Positions 45,001 through 55,200 of a stretch of DNA of 64,000 nt are shown here, piece after piece. Where the stretch lies: assembly GCA_003116995.1 (NCBI GenBank), contig BDSL01000002.1:2874001-2938000 (forward strand), written 5' to 3'. The position numbers and the translations under genes are program-made. The stretch comes from Yamagishiella unicocca (taxonomy: Eukaryota; Chlorophyta; Chlorophyceae; Chlamydomonadales; Volvocaceae). Within the stretch, counting starts at the first letter, position 1; each line of letters starts with the position of its first letter. Under the pieces are notes generated by a model that made no database searches, was not told where the DNA came from, and saw only the letters and a list, made by a program, of their open reading frames with translations.

Positions 45001-45914
45001 ACGACGGCGCCACAACGCACCCTGCCATGTCCTTGTTCGTGCCCTAAGCCCGGTGATCAATGGGATGCGCGTCACACCCCCACCTCTCCACAGTCCACAC
45101 CACACCACACCTCTCCATGTGCCCGATGGTGGTTCTACCTTAGGGGCTGGAGCCCACTGTAACCGTTACAACAACCCCACACTCCCTCCACTGCAGGTTG
45201 ATCTCCCGGCCGTTCAAGGCGGAGGTGGACGTGGTGGCCGACGACCTGCCGGCTGAGGCGGCTGTGCACCGGGAGCTGTCTGGCGCCCACGACGCCCTCA
45301 GCCAGCTGCTGGCGGTGAAGGACCAGATGATATCGCACCTGCTGCAGGAGAGGGACTCCATGCAGGTGGGGGAGATGGCATAAAAACCGGTTACACGACA
45401 TAGGTATAATAGCTGGCGCAGGTGGGGGGCCCAAGAACGGCGGGGGCGGCAGGGGTATCGAGGGGGTAGAACCCGCGTGGGGGAGGGGAAGGGGTGGGGC
45501 ATGGCGCATCGCTGGTGGGTACCGTGGGGGAGGAGGGGGAGGGAATGCACCATTGCAGCACCGGGTACACCCTGTATGGGGTATGGCGTCGTGTGGTGGT
45601 GTGGCCGGTCGCCACTCTGCACGATCCTGGCCCTCCCCTGAGCCACCTTCCTCACGTACCCTACGCTGCGCACCTGGCGGCAGGAGGAGCTGCAGCAGGT
45701 GGTGGAACGCTTCGGCGCGGAGCTGGCGGCGCTGGAGGCGCAGTGCCAGGGATACTACCAGCAGCTGCTGGCGCTGGGTGCAGCGGGTGAGGGCGGGGAC
45801 GGAAAGAGGCAGCAGCAGCAGGCACAGCAGCAGGTGCTGGCCGCACAGGCGCAAGGGTCCCCGTCGCAGCAGTGGGGTCAGGACGTGGCTAGTACGAGGG
45901 CGAGTCGGGCGTGA
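42011..45914 (+). CDS. Hypothetical Ser/Arg- and Pro/Gln-rich coiled-coil protein, 7 exons
   Basis: Exons: 42011-42386, 42668-42817, 43251-43969, 44191-44367, 44589-44785, 45197-45365, 45684-45914. Every phase agrees; about 672 residues. Residues 45-125 form a basic, Ser-rich region (RKGSASSDESEPSSSSSSD, HRSHSRRSQRKSGRDGRHD) resembling RS-type nuclear proteins. Residues ~130-400 are Pro/Gln/His-rich low complexity. From ~415 the protein is helical and probably coiled coil: PLHDAYRTKLAALQAAVNGQ, ALVQQHARLAARAGEVAAQR, HRELSGAHDALSQLLAVKDQ, then EELQQVVERFGAELAALEAQ. No named family is recognised. A structural or centriolar/ciliary role would suit the architecture, but that is inference only. 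A 130-bp tandem duplication covers the end of exon 1 and its donor. Confidence 0.68.
42369..42628. repeat. 130-bp tandem duplication containing a 5' splice site
   Basis: 42369-42498 and 42499-42628 are nearly identical. Both contain AAACGCGCTTCACAAG followed by GTATGCTCC, the exon 1 donor at 42387, so an exact donor copy sits at 42517. Confidence 0.95.
43009..43039 (+). repeat. Dispersed GGTAGTAGTAACTG element, copy in an intron of the coiled-coil gene
   Basis: GGCAGTAGTAACTGTTACAG then TGGGTTCCAGACC, in intron 2 (42818-43250). Confidence 0.85.
44849..44885 (+). repeat. Dispersed GAGGAAGACCCGTGGATGCG element copy
   Basis: TTTCGAGGAAGACCCGTGGA then TGCGAGAAAAAACTG, in intron 5 of the coiled-coil gene. 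It is related to the inverted-repeat arms at 2970 and 3052 and the copy at 21572. Confidence 0.8.
45125..45176 (-). repeat. Dispersed GGTAGTAGTAACTG element, copy in intron 5 of the coiled-coil gene
   Basis: GATGGTGGTTCTACCTTAGG, GGCTGGAGCCCACTG, then TAACCGTTACAACAACC. It ends 20 bp before the acceptor at 45196. Confidence 0.75.
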
Positions 45915-46579
45915 GGGAGCGCGAGGACGAGACCGCGGTTCGGAGCCGCAGTGGAGGGGGAGGGGGTTAGGGAGCTGAGCCCGGGACGCGGCGCGTGGGT
46001 TCTTATTGGGCGGCCCACGGAGGGGTGGTTGTCGGCTGTTACTGGCTTCGGAGCGGCTGACTGTGGCACGGCTGCCATTGTTGGAGCTGGGAAGACCCGC
46101 CGTGCTTGGTTTCATGTAATAGATCAGAACGTAGAGGATCCCATGTGACATGATCCTGACATCATCACAACCTGTCACCACATACGGTACTTCGAGGTCC
46201 CCAGTCCCAGTCCCAGGCAGCGGCGCGCATAGCGGCGCTCAGCGGGAGCCCGCCCCACTGCATTCCTCCCATGCATTCCTGCCATCTCCACATCGCGAAA
46301 TGGCCAAGCCTTCTTTTTATCGAAAGGGCAACCAGGTCTCAGCCCCCTGACGAGGCCTGCTGGCGGGGCATGCCTGCTGCTCCGACAAGTGCACTGGCCA
46401 GTCACCAGCACTCGCCGTCAAGCCCACAAAGCCGCATCCTGTCGAAACCTCTACAACCCTGAACCCATGACCGCACCACTTCTTCTGGTGCCGCCCACCT
46501 GGTCCCCACCGCCCCCCTTCCCTCCACCGTACACTCCACCTGCCTGCCCCGCGTTCTCTCCCCCATCACACCATGCCAC
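45915..46579. other. 3' flanks of two convergent genes
   Basis: The plus-strand coiled-coil gene ends at 45914 and the minus-strand gene ends at 46580. The stretch between holds both 3' UTRs. No exon is seen. Confidence 0.5.
46115..46119 (+). terminator. TGTAA polyadenylation signal of the coiled-coil gene
   Basis: TGTAA occurs 201 bp after the stop at 45914, in the convergent intergenic stretch. Confidence 0.6.
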
Positions 46580-48723
46580 CTACGCCTCCTCCCTCCCTCC
46601 GTCCACCGCCACCCGCCGCCTCACCTCCTCCCGCACCTCCCCCAACCTCACCTCCCCCAACCGCTCCGGCTCCGTCGCCGCCACCCTCAGCACCTCCGGC
46701 CGCGCCAACACGTCCTCCAACAACACCCTGCGCCCCTCCGGCCCCGCGTACCGCTCCCCGCCCGCCTCCTTCACCGCCGCCACCAGCCCCACCAACCCCT
46801 CCGCCCCACACTGCCCCGGCAGCGCCAGCACCCCCGGCCACGCCACCACCAGCTCCGTCACATACGCCCTGTCCGCCGCCGCCGCCGCGGCCCCCTCCGG
46901 CGTACCCACGTGATGCTCCAGGGGCTGCCCGTAGCCCCTTGCCGCAAACACCTCCCGCAGCGCCAGCACCGCCGAGTTGAGCTCCTCAGACGCGTACCCC
47001 AACACGTCCATGTCCTCCGCCAGCAGCCGCTGGGCGCCCTTGACGCCAAAAATCGTGGCCACGGCGGAAACTCGCGAGTCCAGCTCGTACGGGGAGCAGG
47101 TCAGGTACACCGAGCGGGGGCTGAGCCGCCGCGGGTCGAGAGGCACCCCCAGCTCCGCCGCCATTGCGCGCGACAGCACGTGGAGCCTGTGGCCCACGCC
47201 GATGGGGTCGTTCACGATGTACTTGCCGATGTGCTTCATGAGCGGGCCCACCGGGTGTGCCGCCCACTGGTCCTGGAACACGAGCATGGCGCGCATGAGC
47301 TTGGAGGCGGAGTGCCGCAGCAGGCGGGGCTCGGACAGCACCGCAGTGCGGGTGTCGAAGCCGGGGAAGCGGGGCTCAAGATCCTGCGCAGGACGCGGAA
47401 GGGCGGCAGAAGGGGGGTTACGTAGAAAGAATCGGCAGAAGGGGGGTGGGGGGAGGGGGGAGGGGGAGGAGAGAAGGGCGGACAGGGTTTTCTGGCGCTG
47501 GCGTATCGAGCGCCCACACTGCCCTTCCCACGTACTCGACAACCACAAGGTCTCCCATGGCCCCGTGGAACCGCTATGTGTGCTAATCCAGGCCGTGCTA
47601 ATCCGGCCAGGCGACAATCGCCCCCGCAGCGGCCCTGCTTGCTCTGCTCGTGCCCCTGCCCCTGCTACTTCCCCGGCGCGTCAAACTGCCCATGCAGCTC
47701 AAGACCCGACCGGTGCCCACCTGCAGGTGCATGTAGCGGGTGCGGAGGAGCTCCCTGCTGGCGGGCAGCAGCCCCCGCCTTGCCGCCTGCACCAGCCGCC
47801 CAGCCTCCTTGGCGCTCAGCGGCAGCTCCCGCTGCAGGAATTCAAGCAGCAGCTCGCCGTAGCCGGGGGGCCAGTCCGCGTCCTTGGGCACCGCCGGGGC
47901 TGGGAGGGCCGCACGCGCGGGTTCGGCGGCGGGGGCGAAGGTGCCTCGTCGCGGCGTCGGAGGCGGTCCGGCCAGCTCTGCAGCTGCGGCCGCGGCATCG
48001 GCGTTGGCCTTGTCCCACTTGGGCTGGAACTCCTTATACACTGCGCGGCAGCAGCGGCAGCGGTGCCGGGCCGGGCCGGGGCGGCGGCAGAAGGTGCGGG
48101 GGGATACAGGGCTTTATCGTCTTGTACGGAAGGTGCGCATGGGCCCTGTGCCGCCGTGCATTTTGTGCGTGCAGACGGATGTGTGCGGATTGCACGGGCG
48201 GCACGTAGGCTTCGCAAACGCGCAGTTCCCGGTGGCCCGTCGGGACCGCCAGTAGCAGGGGTTGGAAGTCCTGGAATCAGACCAGGGCAGCATGGATCAC
48301 AGCTGGTGCGTGTTGCTGGCTTTTAGATCGGCCCTACTCGCACGCACCACCTGCCAACTCGCCCTAGCCCGTACGACAGCCGACGCGCGCGTGTGGTCTC
48401 TATGTTGCTTGGGGACCACCCATCAGGCAACTGCGGCTCGAGGGCTAACATCTGACCACCTCGAGAGGCCCACATCAGGAGCTGACACAGAGGAACTGAA
48501 CGCCGCAACTTACCGTTCCTGCTTGGGTCGTAAAAGTCAAAACGATCCGTCGGGCCCGCCCCATTGGATAGACGGCTTAGACCTGTTGGCGATGGGTGCA
48601 AGTAGAGCTGAGCACTCGCGACAGCTCACTGTCGCAAAGGCACCGATAAACTAGCAGCGCACCTGCAGCTTGTCGACCGCTAGTGCTGCATGCTGGCAAT
48701 ATGTGTGACACCTCCCGAAACAT
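46580..48723 (-). CDS. Predicted organelle-targeted helical protein, weakly mTERF-like, 5 exons
   Basis: Exons: 48723-48663, 48582-48514, 48040-47721, 47573-47532 (42 nt), 47383-46580; all phases agree; 431 residues. The start MFREVSHILPACSTSGRQAA then GLSRLSNGAG has no early acidic cluster beyond one Glu and could be a mitochondrial or plastid presequence. Helical segments follow: YGELLLEFLQRELPLSAKEA, then LRTRYMHLQRFHGAMGDLVV. The last exon carries LGVPLDPRRLSPRSVYLTCS, a following AEDMDVLGYASEELNSAVLA and a Val/Leu-rich C-terminal repeat with AWPGVLALP and ARPEVLRV. The recurring Pro-x-(V/L)L spacing resembles mTERF repeats of organelle nucleic-acid-binding proteins. The match is by impression, so the family name is tentative. 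The gene itself is well supported by phase. Confidence 0.62.
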
Positions 48724-49286
48724 CTGCAGGTTGGCATTTCGTCAATAAGGGACAGTGAAAGCGGGACTAGCATAACACCACGTGCGGACCTGCGCTGCGC
48801 AACGTTCTGTAGCTCTCCTCATCTCTATTGATGTTTACTAAGTCGCGACAGCAGATGCGGGTTCGCGTGACGTCTCGCCGTATGTGCACAAAGTGACAGC
48901 AGCCGGAAGCCATGCAGGATGGAGGCAACTATATAACCTGGGCTGACATTATGTAGCTTCGCTAGCATGCAAAACGCTGTATGGATGCACCCACGGACAG
49001 AATGAGGGACAACCGACCGGCATCGGAGCTACGTACAAACGACTGAAATGTGAATGGGAATATGAGATGCGTTAAACTGCAACATCCAATCTTCGCTGCC
49101 TTATGACCTTCGCAACTGGGGCTGCACACTTTTCAACGTTATGTCGCAGGCCCTATACTCGCTCGTCGTTTGTGAAGTCCACGAAAGTGGCATACACGAC
49201 AAATTGAACATGGTATGATCGTTATAGGGTATTCGTTTAACGCGACCGAGGTCGGCAGGAGTTGCTGACTATAACCGTCTGTGGAA
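48724..49286. promoter_or_regulatory. Divergent promoter region
   Basis: About 560 bp of lower-GC DNA between the starts of the minus-strand organelle gene and the plus-strand IQ-motif gene. No open frame of note is seen. Confidence 0.45.
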
Positions 49287-52200
49287 ATGGGTCTCTTCTC
49301 CAGGAACAAGGGGTAAGCTGTTTGCAATGTAATCGGCAGCCATTATAGAATTCAAGAGACCCAAATGGTTGTTGTCATTGTGAGGCGCGTACAGAGCGGT
49401 GCCCTGGAAGCCGTGCTTGCATTCCCTCGTGAGGAAGCGACACCGTTATAACTCACCCTGTCGACCCTCCTTTCCCATTTCCGCTTTCCAAACTCATACA
49501 ATACACTTAGGCAGCAGCAACGGCAGGCGTCGGCCTCGCCACCGCCTCCTCTCGGGCCCACATCTGCGCCACCCGCGCCCATCCTGCCACTGGTCCACCC
49601 TCCCAGCTACCTGTCGGCTTCCTCGCCTCAGCCACAACCCTCCCCAGCACAATACCAGCAGCAACTATTCCACCAAACATACCAGTACCTGCAGTCACAG
49701 CAGCAGCCACTGCAGCAGGGACCAGGCGGTCCATATCCCGGAGGCCCCAATGCACAGCTGCTTTACGCCCAGCAGCCTCCCTACCATCAGCATCCGCTTG
49801 ACCCAGACGGCTATGCTGCTGCTGTTGCTGCTGGCGCTGGCGCCGGCGCTGACGGCAGCAGCGCTATGTTCCACCAAGCTGTCATGCAGGCTGCCCGGGA
49901 AGGCAAGCCGCTGAAGCTCGACTTCATTGCGCAGATGCAACCCGTCATGGCCAACAGCCCGTACGGTGTCAGCATGCCACATCAGCACCCGTACGGCCCG
50001 CCGTATGACGGTCCCCCGGGTTCGGCGCCGCCAGGCTGGCAGCCCGGCCTCGGCCAGGATCCGTACGATGCGATCCGGATCCCGGCACTGCCGGACATGC
50101 GGACGCTGCCGGCGGAGCTGCAGGACTTCAGGGATCAGTGCGCGACGGGTGGGTGATTGGGTTGCGAGCGTTGGATGGATTTGCGGGGGAGCGGACTGGA
50201 CCCGGGGTTTGGTGGGGTTTGGAGGAACGACTGCCGCCTCCCGCTGCCCTCAGGCGCGGGGCCCCCACTTCTCCAGTCCCCTCCCTCCCCCCACACATTC
50301 TCCCCCCACATTCCCCAACCCGTAACGCTTGCACAGCATGCCGCCGCACCTCCCAGTGCGTGGTGACTAACGCACGCGGATCGGGTTGCGCTGGCACGTG
50401 CGTACGACAGGTGTACGGCAGGCAGTCGCGATGGTCACGGCGATGGAGCACCAGCTGTGGTGGGAGCGTTCGAGGAGGCAGCAGGTGCGGAGCATGGCAG
50501 CTGGGGGTGCGATGTGTGGTATTCAGATACGTCAACGGTGTCACTGATAACTATCGGTATCGGGGTCTACGTGCCGGCACGTGCAGAAGGTGTCGTGCCC
50601 TGCTCGCTCTGAGGACCCGATCGCGGCCTTAACCGTGATATGTGTGCGGCGCTCCCGGCTCAGGCGGAGGAGGACTGCAAGGTGCTGCTGGCGGCGGTTC
50701 ACGCGGAGCGAGGCGTGGGTGAGGCTCTGATGGGGGCGGAGGAGCGGCGGCGGGCGGACGCCATCACAGCGGCGGGGAAGCTCACACTGGCAGCGGACGA
50801 GCTACCTCAGGTGGGTGGGTGGGTGGGTGGGTGGGTGGGTGGGTGGGTGGGTGTGTCGTAGAAACGGGGGATGGGTAAGTGGGTACGTGGCGGGGGCTAG
50901 TGGGGGCGTGGTGCGCTGGGGTACTGGGAACGGAGGAGCGCAGAGGAGGGAGGGGACTCTGTGGTAGGGGCTGCGAGACATTACACAACAAGAGGCGGAA
51001 TGGCTGTGGGATGGGGCACCCACGGCCTTCCCTTCTTCTGATAGCGCGCTGGAGGGCAGCGGTAACGACAACGCACCTCCAGGGCTGTCCGCGCCTGTCC
51101 CACATGTCACCACCACCACCACCAATACCACCAATACCACCAATACCACCAGTACCACCACCACTACCACCGCTACCGCCACCACCACCACCACTGGGGG
51201 AGCCTGCCAGTCAGGCCTCCTCCTAACTCCCACCACCAACCCGCCACCACCACAACCACCACAACCACCTTAACCACCACTAACAACAACCCGCCACCAC
51301 CACCACCATCACCACCACCTGGTGCGCCTCTCCTCCGCGGCGCTCCCATCAGGCCAGCGACGCGGCCACCACGATCCAAAAACACGTCAGAGGCCGCCTG
51401 GCGCGCAAGGAGTGAGTCCAGGGAGGGGCAGGGCGCGGTCATAGTGGTGCTCCGCTGCTGACGGGCCGCCTCAACACGCACTCGGTCCCTCTTCCTCCGC
51501 AAGTCCACATCCTCACATGGTCGCCAGCTCGCCACCCTCCAGCTGATGACGCTCCAGTTGGGTGGTGCACCAGATCCCAGCCGGCACCCCTTGATGTCAA
51601 TTCACCGCTTTCCTTTCTACCCCGGTACCACCACCACCACCACCCCTGGATCCAGCAGCAACCCAGCAACGCCACGGACGGCCGCTCTACCCCACTCTCC
51701 ACCCTACCTCACCCAGACCCGACCACCTGTTCACCCCGCGCAGGTTCGAAACCCACCTCCGCGACATCCTCCGTGGCGTGGACCCCTCCCTGGACCCCGC
51801 CGCCCTGCCCGCCGGCGCCCAGGCCCACGTCAGCCACGTCAATGCCACCGGGGCGCCCCGGCGGCTGGGGCTGAGGACCTTACTGGGGGAGGTGGTGGAC
51901 AAGTCGGTGAGTCATAGTCGTATATGGAGGGTTCCGTACGGAGCCTGGTGCTCTTCTGTAATGGAGGCAGACACGAAGCACCGGCGCGCCTCTTTCGGTG
52001 CCAGGCGATGCGCCCGATGGCTCCACCTTACGGTCTTGGGCCCACTGTAACAGTCACTACTACCTGTGAGGCTCTGCTGACGCCTTGCGGAGGCGAGGCC
52101 CGTCCTAAGCCGCATGCCGGCAGTTCAGGGCGGGAGGCACGAGGGACGGCCTCCTGCGTGGCTTGGGGTGGTTCCCCAGCCGCTCCGTCCCCTCCCCCTC

Positions 52201-55200
52201 CTCCCCTTTTCCCTCCCCCTCCTCCCCCTCCTCCCCTTTCGTTCACCCCACCCCATCCCGGCCCCCATCCCGGCCCCTTCCCCACCCAGTCCGGCGGCGC
52301 CGTCCCCACGGAGCAGGCCGACGCGGCAACCTACTACCGCCGCCAAGTGGACCGCACTCCGGGAACGGCCGGTCTTGAGGCACTCTTGAGCTTATCTTAA
52401 TCAATTTTCCAAGCCACATCTTGAGAGGGCTTGTTGAGAGAATGCACAAGAACCCAGCTTAAGACCCCGCTGAAGATCCGGGTGAAGTAAACTGCTCAAG
52501 GCATTACACCGAAGAGCCCAGCTCAAGGCGGGGCTCAAGGTCCAGGCTCAAGCCGACATCACTAAAGACATTGTCACTGCAAAAAGTGTTACATTTCACC
52601 CCAGGAACCAGTACGTTCCACCACAGGGGTCAGTCTGTTCTTCCCTACAAACTGGCATGTTGCACCGAACTAGCTAGCCACACACCTGATGGGGCGCTAG
52701 CTGCTGTGCTCCATGCCCCTTGCCTTCCTCAAGTAATACTGACCTACAGGCTTACTTCGAGCTCACAACCTGCCCCTTCACCTCGCTCGCGGTTCCCTTC
52801 ACTTCACGGTTCATATCGCCTCTGCTAGCTATTGCTGGTGTTGCCTACCCCATCACTATTGCTGTAGATCCAGACCATGCCGCTACTTGCTCAGCTGAGC
52901 CCTGCAGGGCCCATACACCGCTGATGCTCACAATCCATGCTCACAATCCATGTCACGCTGCAGCAGCTCCTCAACGACCAAATCCAGCAAGCCGCTGCTC
53001 CATGCTCTCTGCTCCATATCCTGCCACGTCCATAAAGTCCTCTCCCAGCTGTGTGTCCCGCACGTCCTGCTGTGGGTTTCATCGAGGGTTGGTGCCATAA
53101 GTTGAAGTAGTTTTCTATCAAGGAGTTCGTTGCAACACTCTCAGGCAGCACACGCAGAAAACAAGCGCCACTCCCATGCTTACCATCACAGCGTGATTTG
53201 CCAAATGCTTCAGCAAAGTTGGCAGCATACAGCACAGCCAGGTTCTTAAGATAGATGTCAACCAGTCTTGGCAGGATTCGATCACCTGCATGTATTCCAG
53301 GAAAATGAATCATTTCAGATAATGAAAATTATCCATTAACTAGGGAAATAAAGCCACGCAAGCAGAGCTTTGGGTTTGAGGTCAGCAATGGTCTTCATGC
53401 TCACCGGCAGCTCTCGAGCTTTGTTATAATGCTGGCAGCACAAGTCCAGTGGCCCTAACTTCCATCTGACTGCGAGCAGCGAGCAGCTGTGGCAGGTCCT
53501 GATGGTCGCCTTCCTCGCTCGCTGACCATAGCTCGCCAGGCAAAATGCTGAAGCGCGACGCCCAGAACTTAACAGGCCTGCCTAAAATATAATTATAAAG
53601 ATGCATTGCTCCACTAGAAGCCTGGAAAAGTGGCAGAGTGGATGCGTGGACACCTGGTCAAACATTGACGAACACTGCTGCTGCATTGCTATTGCCTGGC
53701 AATATCGATAAATTATATGTATATTGCATACGGTTATTATTAGTGCTGAAGGCGACAACAGCTCATCGTAGAAGAAGTTTTCAGCTCACAGGCGCAGTAA
53801 CTAACAATGTCGTACGCGACACTTTGTCGCGTACGACGTGCCCTTCACATGATGCACTGGTTAATGTTATATTACATATAAGCAATGTGCAGGTCGCACT
53901 GCTGAGATTGTTGAAAATATCTTGGGAATCATCTTGGGTGCGTGCTTGGTAAAGGTTCTTCTGCTTTGGGTACTTGGTCAGGTTCTTGCGTAACGGTTTC
54001 TTAGGGACAAATGTTGGGCTAGCCTTAAGCTCTACTTCCGCTGCACCTTGAGTTGCATCTTCACCAAAGTGCGTTGCCAATGTCTTGCGTCCGAGGGTCT
54101 TGGTTGTAGCTCTTCAGCTTTAGCATAAGATCGACAAAACATGGGGTCAAGACCGGCTCAAGAAAGGCTCAAGTGGATAAGAAGCCTCTCAAGATATGGC
54201 CGTTCCCCGTGTGCCGCATCGGCCAGCGCCTGGCCGGTCACAAGGGTGCGCAGACGGGGTCGAGCGAGGGAGGGCGGAAAAGGGCCGTGGGGGGCAGGAA
54301 GGACAGAGGCGAAAGAGGCCAGGGAGGGAGAGAGGCAGGCTGAGTACTCCGGGTTGCTTGCAATGGAGAACCACGGCGGCCCGCGGCCACCTCCCAGCTC
54401 GTGATCCACAGTGTTCAAGCCGCCCCAGCCTCTCCAGGGTCCCCCTCTGACACCATTGACTCCGAAACCATTGGCTCCGAAACCAAGAGTCCCCCTCTCT
54501 CCTGACATGTGCCCCCTGCCCGCCCGCAGACGCCGGTGAGCCGCACCCGGGCGACCGCTCCGGCGACCCGCTGCTGGCCGACGTGAAGCAGCTGCTGTCC
54601 GGGAGCTACCCCGCCAGCAGCGCGCAGGTCATCGCGGCGCTCGTGCGGCGCTGTCGGGAGCTGCAGTCGGCGCTGCTGGAGGCGGTGGGCGGGCTGGAGG
54701 AGGCGCAGCTGAGCATACAGGTGCGGGCCCACAAGCGCAGCTGGTGGCATCATGTCGTACAGACATCATGTCGTACGGGCGTCATGTCGTACAGGCGTCA
54801 TGTCGTACAGACGTCGTGTCGTACGGGCATTATGTCGTACGGGCGTCATGTCATGTCGTACAGCTGCATTGCGTCGCGTTGCATCACGGGATGCTCCACA
54901 CGCACGCCCCACCGCCCACCGCGTGGCTCGCCGCAGCCGTTGGCCTCAAGACTGCGTCGTCCTCCCACTGCCACTGATAGGCTGCCCAAAGGGCAGGCAA
55001 GAAGCAGGCCTCTCCCGAAGGCTTTGAGGGCAGGAAACAGATGTGCGCAAGCCGCAACGGCCGCGGCTGCCTCCTGCTCCCTGCCAAGTGCCCTGCCCTG
55101 CCCCGCCCATCGCCCCCGCACCCGGCTCCGCCTTTCCTTCAACACTCGTTTCCTGCCCTCGAGCCCCCTTCCCTTTCCGCCCCTTTCCAAAACACCCCTC

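Noticed and set aside
45135..46181. 348-codon minus-strand open frame
   Set aside because: It overlaps exons 6-7 of the plus-strand coiled-coil gene and its 3' flank, and shows no splice or domain support.
46977..48326. 449-codon plus-strand open frame
   Set aside because: It is antisense to the five-exon minus-strand gene, whose exons join in phase. Its low-complexity translation is typical of antisense GC-rich DNA.
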